Origin: Branchiostoma lanceolatum
Taxonomy: Eukaryota > Chordata > Leptocardii > Amphioxiformes > Branchiostomatidae
Direction: 5' to 3'
NCBI RefSeq assembly: GCF_035083965.1
Contig: NC_089731.1
Coordinates: 813,501-877,500 of the forward strand
Length of the DNA: 64,000 nt
The stretch's first letter is position 1. The number at the start of each line of letters is the position of its first letter. The notes under the pieces are model-generated. The model had not been told where the DNA came from. It saw only the letters and a list, made by a program, of their open reading frames with translations, and made no database searches. The position numbers and the translations under genes are program-made. Below are positions 11,601-22,400 of this stretch, one piece after another.

Positions 11601-14600
11601 CGTCTTGTCATGGCAATGGGTTTCTGACAGGCATTTTATAGGAAGTTCACTATTTTCGGTTTAAACAATGATGTTTCAAGGTTTTCTCAACAACACAGTA
11701 GTTTTCCTATATGTATAACATCATATGTAATTGAATGTAACTTTCATGATTTGATATTCATATATTATGCTAACTTGATGACGTCAACGGTCAAAATTCA
11801 AGATGGCGGACCATGCCATTAATTTAGGTATTAACAGGCTTTTCGCCTTCAAATTCGTCACTACCTGGTATTTTCTTATACAGAATCATCCAGATTAACC
11901 TTTTCAGTCTATTTCCATTGTGTTTTGGGATTATAAGTAGAAAAAAAATGTATTTTCAAAAATTTCAAAATGGTCGATCCAAGATGGCGGATCACAAGGG
12001 ATAGCTTAATACACAAGACGTCATTTTGACGTCAACGAAGTTACCGTTGACGTCAGATGTCTTGGCAGACCTTGATATCTATAAGACACCCTTTTTTGTT
12101 TAATACCTTCGAATATGACGGGAATAGACCTATTTCCAGTTTCAATACGGCGGCCGTTTTGAATTTGCGGGGGTCAGCTCGGGGTCATGCACCGAAACAA
12201 GGCACTAGCTGACTGATCCTACTATAACCCTGTAATGCATCTTTGGTGGCACATTTCGACCCTCTAAGATGAAATAATCTAATAATTTCTCTTCATGTGT
12301 AGCAAATATTGTTGTGGACATTTTGACTTTTTGGCTAAATTTTTATTGTCAGCCTTAAAGGTTAAGATCATTTTGCGACGGTATGAGGTTGTGGAACATT
12401 TTTATTAGAAAATGCTGTCGTCAGAGACTGTGTATTTGATTTTCTTATAATTTACCTATGCAAATTTTATTTTCAGATTCTTCTGTTCGGGAAGCCTTAT
12501 CAACAAGCGTTGGGTGATCACCGCAGCTCACTGCATCCGGAAACTTTACCTGACCAAAGAGGACTTCATCGTACGCCTGGGAAAGCACACCACTGTGCCG
12601 GGGATGTGCGAAGCAAACGAGAGGTATGCTTGCAAAATGTTTTGGCGACACCTCCAAAGCGGGGCCTTTCTTGTAGCACTGAGATCAAGTCGAGAATATT
12701 CTAATGTGCCATTCGTGTCTTCAGGCAATCCGTTGAATTTGTAAGACATGTGTTCGCACACGGCAAAAATTATTTATTTTAGATAAAGCACCAATTTATC
12801 TTTGTAACAGTGATAATTGTCTTATCGTAGATGGGGATGTCCTAACTATAACTCACCACGCGTATCATTAAGACTTGAGTATAGCGTGCCATTGATTTTC
12901 AACGCACTTTATTAGTGATTTGTTTGACTCTTCAGTATTGAAATGATGGCATAACTGTTTTGCCCAGAAATGACCAAAGCATATACCTAACATTTATGTT
13001 TGTTTTAGATAACTGTGATAATTATATCGCTCGCTTTTCCCAGGTCTAACTCTGTCGACAGAATCATCGTCCATCCTTACTATAACGATGGTACCTTAGA
13101 GTCTGATGTGGCACTTCTCCGACTGGCACCACCGGAAGTGACGTTTACCGAGTACATCCTGCCGATCTGCCTTCCGGAAGTTCCCGAGGCACGACGACTG
13201 CTCCGACCGGGAGCCATCGGCACCGTGACCGGGTGGGGCGCCCAAGTGAGGGGAGGTCGAGCTTCTGAGAAGCTGATGAAGGTTATCATAACTTCTTACC
13301 TTCTTGAAGGAGGCTAGCAGACTCCACCCCTTCCAAAATTCACATTGCAAAAATTATATCTCAATCTTTAGGTCCCCCTCGTTACTAAATTATCTCCATC
13401 ATGTTTAACCTAAATCTAAGAGATTATATTTTCTAGGTAAGTCTGCCGGTGGTGACCCTGGCACAATGTCGGGAGTCCCATCCGGAGTGGGCACAAGACA
13501 TCAGCCAGAACATGTTCTGTGCGGGGCGGAGGGAGGGGGAGAAGGATTCGTGTGATGGGGACAGCGGCGGGCCGTTTGCAGCTTTCGACAACGGCAGGTC
13601 AGGAATACGTGTTCACTGATAGAAATTACTGTTTTACAGTAGTATATCTACAGATGTAATTCTTATAATACAACTGTTCAGCATTTTGCAATTGACACGA
13701 TAAAACCTGTTTGCTTCGAGGCATGGTGATAAGGAATATCCTGGGCGATTATTTGATCAAGGAACACATTTGTTTCCATAATTGTCATCTTGACTTTGGA
13801 AGAAGTTATATACTTGGCATACGCTATGAGACAAGATATGATCTGATCCGTGAATAAGTTAATCAAGTTGGTTAATTACTGACAAAGTTCGTTTTCTACA
13901 ATCACAATTCTTTAAGAGTACTATTCAGAGCTATCTGGTGTTACATACATAACTGGGGGTGACTTCTTCTTTTGAGGTAGTGGCTGATGAATAGCCTTGC
14001 GCGTCTTACTGATCAGCTTGTTTCTGTCGACCTCATAATGAGGATATGTGCAAATGAAGGGAACCAATTATAAGTATTGTTCAAATATTGAACCGCTTGT
14101 CAAAAGCATATCTTGATGACAAGAAATTAAAAAAAAAACTCTTTTCACGTAGATTTTAGGTCTTCGAACAATTGTTGCCTTGTCCTCCAATCATCTTACA
14201 ATGGATGAACACCTAGCCACGGCTTCATCTATTTGACTGTTCTTGTTTCTTCCAAAGATGGAACCTGCTGGGTGTAGTGAGCTGGGGTGACGGCTGCGCA
14301 CTGAGAGGGAAGTATGGCGGGTACACCCGTCTGCACAGGTTCAGGGAATGGATCATGGAACACACCGAGGAACATGGTAGGTCATGATCATGTATCACAC
14401 CGGGGAATAGGGTAGGTCATGATAACTATCATAGAACACACTGGGGACAGCCGGACAGGGTAGGTCATGATCATATAACACACCGAGGAACAGGGTAGGT
14501 CATGATCATATAACACGGCGAGGAACAGGGTAGGTCATGATCATATAACACACCGGGGAATAGGGTAGGTCATGATCATATAACACGGCGAGGAACAGGG

Positions 14601-17600
14601 TAGGTCATGATCATATAACACGGAACAGGGTAGGTTATCGTCATCAGTAAGTAGGTACCGATCTGAGTAATGAGGCTGTTGTAACTTACCCACCTTCTCA
14701 AACACGGGACCCCTATTTCACGTCTCCATCGGTTGTCTTATTGAGTTAACAAGTATCGCAGTTTTTTTACACTCTGGTCTGAAACAAATAGTAGTAAGAA
14801 ATAACAGTTATGAGCAGTGTCGTTTATTTCATAAAGGTCATCACAACATTTTAGGGCAGAAAAATGTATTTTCAAAATAGTAGAAAATAGTGGCATTTGC
14901 GTCATTTTATCTACCTCGTCATACCTACAAATTTTTCTTTGAAAGAGAGAGCAACAAAACCTGTCTTTCATGTCAACAAGCATTGTGCGTTATGGACACG
15001 AATCAACTTTTTGTTGCTTCTCGTTTCAATTGTCTCACCAGTTTGCGGCCGCCCTGTCCACGGCGCAGGTCCGGGCGGGCTCATTGCGGGCGGGACGGAA
15101 GTAGAGCCAGGCGCCTTCCCATGGCAAGCCATGCTTTGGGACACCAGGCCCGCAGAGAACAGGTACATGCGGCTATAAATAGTAGCAATGCCGGTAAAAA
15201 TTCTGGTTGAAAAATGCTGACAGTGTGCTTTTGCTTTTCTTATAATCTAACTATTTGAATTTCATTTTCAGTCTTGTTTGTTCGGGGAGCCTTATCAACA
15301 AGCGTTGGGTGATCACTGCAGCCCACTGTATCCGTAAAAGTGGCCTGACCAAAGAAAACTTCCAAGTTCGGCTGGGGAAGCACACCTCTGTGCACGAGGC
15401 AAAAGAGAGGTATGCAGGCAAAGTGTTTTGGCGACGCCTCCAAGGTGGGGCCCTTATTGTAGCATCACGATCAAGTCAACAATCGGTTGATTTTGCAGTA
15501 TAGGTTGCACACGGCAAAAAGTACTTATCTTCAAGTTGATTAAACTTGCTTTTTATTTGTAAACCCAGCGTTGATAATCTTGAATCGTAGCTGGGGCTGT
15601 CCTTCCTAACCTACCAAGTATAGCATTAAGAGTGGAGTGTGTCATTGCCTTTAAAACACGCTTTAGTCTTCTATTTTGACTTCTTGAGTACTAAAAAGGT
15701 AAAAATTGCTTTATCCATAAATGGCAAAGGCTGCCACCTAAGATGTATCTGTGAATAAGGTAACTGCAATGATTATATGGCACACCTTTCGCAGGTCATA
15801 CAATGTCGACAGAATCATCGTCCATCCTGAGTATAACAAAGTCACCCTGGAGTCTGATGTGGCACTTCTCCGACTGGCCCCACCGGAAGTGACGTTTACC
15901 GAGTACATCCTGCCGATCTGCCTTCCGGAAGTTCCCGAGGCACGACGACTGCTCCGACCGGGAGCCATCGGCACCGTGACCGGGTGGGGCGCGCTAGTGG
16001 CGGGAGGCCGAGCTTCTGAGAAGCTGATGAAGGTTATCATAACTTCTTACCTTCCTCGAAGGAGGCAACACTAGCAGCCTCCGTCAGACTCCATCCCTTT
16101 CAAAATTCACATTGCACACATTTTTTTCATATATTCATTGGTGGCTATTACAAAAGGTAAACCCTGCGCACATTGAAATAAGAAATAGAAACAGGTCTGA
16201 CAGAAGCTACTTGAAGTTCTTCGGTGACTTATTTATATATCATTTCACAAACTAATTCATATACAGGTTACACTTGTCTTCAGACTCATTTTCAGTCACT
16301 TGTTTGATTGTTCAACTTGAATCGAAAAGCTTATATTTTCCAGGTAAGTCTGCCGGTGGTTAACCTGGCACAATGTCGGGAGTCCCATCCACAGTGGGCG
16401 GATACAATCACTGAGAACGTGTTCTGCGCCGGTCGGGGGAAGGGAGGGGAGGACGTGTGTGAGGGCGACAGCGGCGGGCCGTTTGCAGCTTTCGACAACG
16501 GCAGGTCAGGAATACGTGTTCACTCACAAAAAGTACTGGTTTGTGCCAGTATGTCTATAGATACGTAATTCATATAGTACAACTGTTCAGAATTTTGCGG
16601 TTGATATGATAGATCCTATTGGGTTCTAAGCATAATGATAAGTAAAATTGTGGGCGCTCAGTAGAACAAGGGACACATTTTTTGATGTCTTCTTCGTTTC
16701 TTCCGAAGATGGCACCTGCTGGGTGTGGTGAGCTGGGGTGAGGGCTGCGCACTGAGAGGGAAGTATGGCGTGTACACCCGTCTAGATCGTTTCTGGGACT
16801 GGATTATGGAGCATACTGAGGAACTGGGTAGGTGACGATCATAGAACACACAGAGGAATAGGGTAGGTCATGATTTGATTTAATCCTTTGGCTATAAAAA
16901 AGTACATCGAGGTCTACCCAACTTGCCAAAGGCTATTAGTATTACAAAGGGTAAGCGCTGATAACTGAACAATATACAAAATTAAATACAAACTTTCACA
17001 AAGCACATTGAGACGTTGAGAATTAAAACAAATTGAAGGTTTACACAAAGCACAAGACTGAAATACGTAGACTAGCACAAAACTAAAGGTCATGGTCATG
17101 GAACACTCTGAGGAACATGATACGTCATGACCATAAAACCAAAGAGGTTTCACGATACCTTGATAAAACAATCACTTGATACATTTTGACTTGTCTAAAA
17201 GGTTATTGCTTGCTTGCTTGCTTGCTTGATTGAGGCGTATCAAACTTAATTTTGTCAGTGGTTCAGTACATAAAACTAGTGTACATCTTTTTCCCCGCAA
17301 CTATTGCCCTTATAGAAATCAGCTCATGCGCCAGCAGCCCCTGCCAGCACGGTGGGCAGTGTGCGGACACCGGCAACAGCTACTCCTGCGCATGTCTGAT
17401 GGGATACACTGGAGACAACTGTCAGATAGGTCTGACTCTTTATTACCTGATTGAAAATGGAGGTATTTTTGGCCTGTCTGTTTGGTCTTGTCAGGTTTTT
17501 GTTTATGTTTCAGCGTACTTCGGTCAGCATAACTCAGTAATCTATCAATAAACTACCTCGATGAAAATGGAGGTATTATATACTTACTATGTTGTTAAGT

Positions 17601-19402
17601 CTGAAATTACAAAGATTAAGGTGGATTTTGGGCCTTCTAGTGGCTTACCATGGTACTTCAGCAGAGCTGTCATTTTTTCTGTTTTTGGACACGTTATGGC
17701 ATTGATTGATGGATGGTTGGATTGATTGATTGATTGATTGATTGTCTTTAATTTGTTGTGCGCATTTACTAGAGAACTTCACTATGGCCACTTCCAAAAA
17801 CGAATCTCGGTTATTGTCCTTCATCCGAGTTACATGCTACTGAAAATGATGCCTTCCCTCAGGTCGAGACGTGGTCAAGGCGAGAAAAGCACATGAAACT
17901 AGGTTTTGTCAGTCTTTCAATACTTTATGCAGATTTAGATATTGTTCCTGCGTCCTTACAGCAATCGGCGCATGCGCCAGCAGCCCCTGTCAGCACGGTG
18001 GGCTGTGTATGGACACCGACAGCAGCTACTCCTGCGCATGTCCAAAGGGGTACACCGGAGACAACTGTCAGATAGGTCTGACTCTTTATTATCCTATTGA
18101 AAATGGAGGTATTGTTTTTGGCCTGTCTGTTTGGTCTTGTCAGGTTTTTGTTTATGTTTCAGCGTACTTTGGCCAGCATAACTCAGTAATCTATCAATAA
18201 ACTGCGATGATATTTCAAATGTTTGTAGGTTTCGAAAAGACAATGATCAGTTAAGATTTTTTGGCCTTCTAGTGGCTTTCCTTAGTTCTCTAGAAAAGCA
18301 TCAATTTTTGTATTATCTGTTTTGGACACGTGGTGTAGGTTTTAGCAACACATTAATAATAATAACAATAATTCGTCTTGCATCGAATACCTATATATAT
18401 GAGAATAACTGTTTCAGGAATACATAATTTCAAGTTCCACTAGGTCAATGTGAGATATTGCAGCAACCACCCAATGGCTACTTCTCCAGCAGGGTGTATC
18501 ATAGACAGCTGCTGTCCCATGGAGATACTGTGGAGGTAGCATGTGATACAGGGTACCAGCTGGATGGAGACAGGGTGGTTACATGTGACAACGGAACTCT
18601 TGCATTACCAACGTGCAACCCCCGTACGTTACAATAATAACTTTACTGAGTCTCATGAAATGCATAATTATGCAGTTGATGTGTCTTCCACAAGAACAAG
18701 GTATTGTGGCTTATGTGGGGATTACTTATATTATCTTTTTGCATTTTTTTCGATATAAAAACTCATAGTATATATAACAACAAACAAACAAACAAACACA
18801 AACAAATTGAATATCCTTTGTTGTAAGCTTCCCTATTTCCATACATGGTTCACATACTAAAATGGCAACAGCAGATAGTAGGTACCTTACTCTTGTTCCA
18901 GGCTCGTGTGATGACGTGCCTGCCCTTGTTAATGGCGAGGTAGATGTGACAGGTCTGACCCATGGCAGCTCGGCCACTTTCCGGTGTGAGCGCGGCTTCC
19001 GACTGGATGGTCCATCACAGACAACGTGTTATCTTGGAACTTGGAAAACACTGCCATCCTGCGAACCCAGTATGATATCATGTACATACTTGGGCTTTTC
19101 TTGGGCATGTCACTTTTCCGTCCACGTGTCTTCTCTGTTTGTTCATCCAAGGCCCTGTTCCCTGCCATAAATTCCAATGATACCATCGGCTTTTGTTGTC
19201 AGTTCGACTGCTTTTATTTAATTGTTAAAAATTGTCAGCACAGACGTGTATTTCTTGTCTATGGGTTATGTAGATGTTCTGCCATGATGCATAAGGCCTA
19301 TATTGTATGTCGGTGAATTAGTGATATTTTTCCCATCAGTCTTTTTGCGTTCCTACATTAATGACTTATCAAACATATATATCAATATCTATACAAACAG
19401 TG

Positions 19403-19499
<97 letters not shown>

Positions 19500-22400
19500 A
19501 GAATTGTCATTTATATATATATATATGACAATGTTTGGAATTTTTTGTTGTAAACTAAACGTGTAATAACGTGACTTTTTCTCTACCGCTTAGAGCTCGC
19601 GATTGAGGCAGACTGTGCTGCATATAAAGCCTCCGGACAGACGACCAGTGGGGTCTACACACTTGGCTCCCTACCGTCCGGTGTACAGGCCTACTGCGAC
19701 ATGGATACAGCAGGTAAATATACGCATAGCAGTCGGTCATATAAACAGTTGCTTAGGAAGCAAACAGATGAAAGATTATTCAAACACACACCACAAATAT
19801 TATTTTCAAGGACACCTGCGATTTCCAACCCGTCCCATTCCCACTTTTCTGAGGGCATCTTATTGGAATATTACTAGTTCTTAGGAACACCGGTACCCCC
19901 ATTTTTGAGAATATGGAATAACACATGTATCTGGAGGGTTCCCGGAGGGTTATCAGATTAAAAAGCCGGAGCTCCCGTGTGTCTGGACAGGCACACATCA
20001 AGCACGTTATCAAATAAACCACCGCACTTACCGGGTCTAGGGTTCCATCCCGGTGTGAGACGATCAAACTTTACGCAGCTTATACTTAGCTTATACAACA
20101 CATATAGACGATTTACAGGTTATGCGAAAACAAACATAATTATATATTAGATAGACCGGCCCCACTCCACTTTGAAACGTAGATATGCAAAAGGTTGAAT
20201 CAACTTTCGTATTGGTTAAATAGCCAGTGCACATGTATGTTTATTCCAATCAACCCCCTTTTGTGATGCTATCATTTAAAATATTTCAACGACTGCGAAG
20301 TAATTAAGAGTGTTTTCCCGCAGGAGGCGGCTGGACTGTGATCCAGCGGCGGCAGGACGGGTCGGTTCCCTTCAACCGGACCTGGGAGGAGTACAAACAG
20401 GGCTTTGGGAACAAGAACGGGGAGTACTGGCTTGGGAACGAGAACATCCATCTGCTGACCAATCAGAAGAGCTTCACGCTGCGGATAGACTTTCAGGATT
20501 GGGACGGGAACCAGAGATTTGCTGAGTACAGCACGTTTAGGTTGGTACTATATCTTCTAGTGGGAATTCTGGGCAGACATCACAGATAGGAAGTCTCAAA
20601 GAGATATATATCCTAAAACAAAGTAAGAGACCTCAGAAAAATAGATTTCAATATTAGAAATGCCTATCTAGAATCGTTTCCATTGTCTGATACCATCGAT
20701 CCCTGTCTTTGCTTAGACTCCGTCTGGGAAAGATGGCTAAATTCAGTCAAAGCAGCTGCGGACAAATTCATACCCAAAAAAGTCATCAAGGACATGACCG
20801 CACCACCGTGGATTGATTCGGAAGTAAGGCATTTAAAAAAATGCAAACGCACTGCCTGGGCTAAAGCCAAACGAACAGACAAACCAAATCACTGGGCCAA
20901 GTTCAGACGTCTCCGCAACAAATTGAAGAAAATGTTAAATGCTAAATATGCAAATCATTTGATTAATCTGGGAGACATCGTACGGAGTAACCCTAAAAGA
21001 TTTTGGTCCTTCTTCCACTCTAAGACAAAGTCTAAAAATCTACCAGACAGAATGAAACTTCAGGATGAGTCTGCTGAGTCTGCTCAGGAGAAGGCAGAAT
21101 TGTTCAATAACTTCTTTTACTCTGTTTTTAACTGTACCGATGGGGAAACCCCGTTGCCCGACTTGATTGATACTTCTAGTGTGCCAAAAATCTCTTCAGT
21201 TACATTTTCTGTCAGCACCATTGAATCTATTCTCAAAAACCTGGAAGTTACAAAGGCCACAGGGCCGGACGATCTCCCAGCGATGGTATTGAATAAGTGT
21301 GCAGCTCAATTAGCACCATCTTTGGAAAAACTGTTTCAATTATGTGTGAGCAATGCAAAAATTCCGAGTATGTGGAAAAAAGCTAATATTACTCCTGTTT
21401 TTAAGAAGGGTGATAAGAGTGCCGTATCTAATTACAGACCTGTGTCGTTATTATGTATCACAAGCAAAGTTTTCGAAAGATGTATTTTCAACTCTCTTTA
21501 TCCATTATTGTCAAACACTCTTTATCCCCTCCAACATGGTTTCGTCAAGGGTAAATCCACTACCACCCAACTTTTAGAAGTTTACGAGGAAATGGGTGAA
21601 GTACTGGATAAATCTGGGCAAGTTGACGTAATATTCTTGGATTTTTGCAAAGCATTTGATAGTGTCTCTCATAAACTCTTAGTACACAAATTGAAATCTT
21701 TTGGGTTCTCCAGACAACTACTTGCTTTATTTAACGACTATCTTTCAGAACGTTTTCAAAGAACTGTCATAGAAGGCGAAATGTCTGATTACTTACCTGT
21801 GTTGTCAGGTGTCCCCCAGGGATCCATATTAGGGCCATTCTTGTTTCTATTATTCGTTAATGATTTACCTGACTGTGTTAAATTTGGTAAAATGGCCATG
21901 TTTGCAGATGACGCTAAATGTTTTAGAAGAATTACTTCGATTTTTGATTGTTTTAAATTTCAGTCCGACTTAGATCGTCTTGTGGCCTGGGGGAAAACCT
22001 GGGAGATGGTATTTCATCCATCTAAGTGTTCAGTTGTTAGTATGACACGTAAAACTTCACCTGTTGAATACCCTTATAGCATGTCAGATTCTGTACTCAG
22101 TCGACAAGATAGTTATAATGACTTAGGAGTTCATGTACAACATAACTTATCCTGGAATTCTCATGTACTTAAGAAGATATCAACATGTAACTCAAGACTT
22201 GCAATGATCAAGAGATCAGTAGGCTTTAATGCCCCATTCACTGTTAAACTCAATTTGTATCGATCACTGGTGATACCACATTTAGACTACTGTTCTCAGG
22301 TATGGGCACCGCATACAAGATTGTATCAGCGCAAAGTAGAAGGTGTTCAAAGACGTGCTACCAAGTACATCTGTAATGATTACGAACTTAACTATAATGA

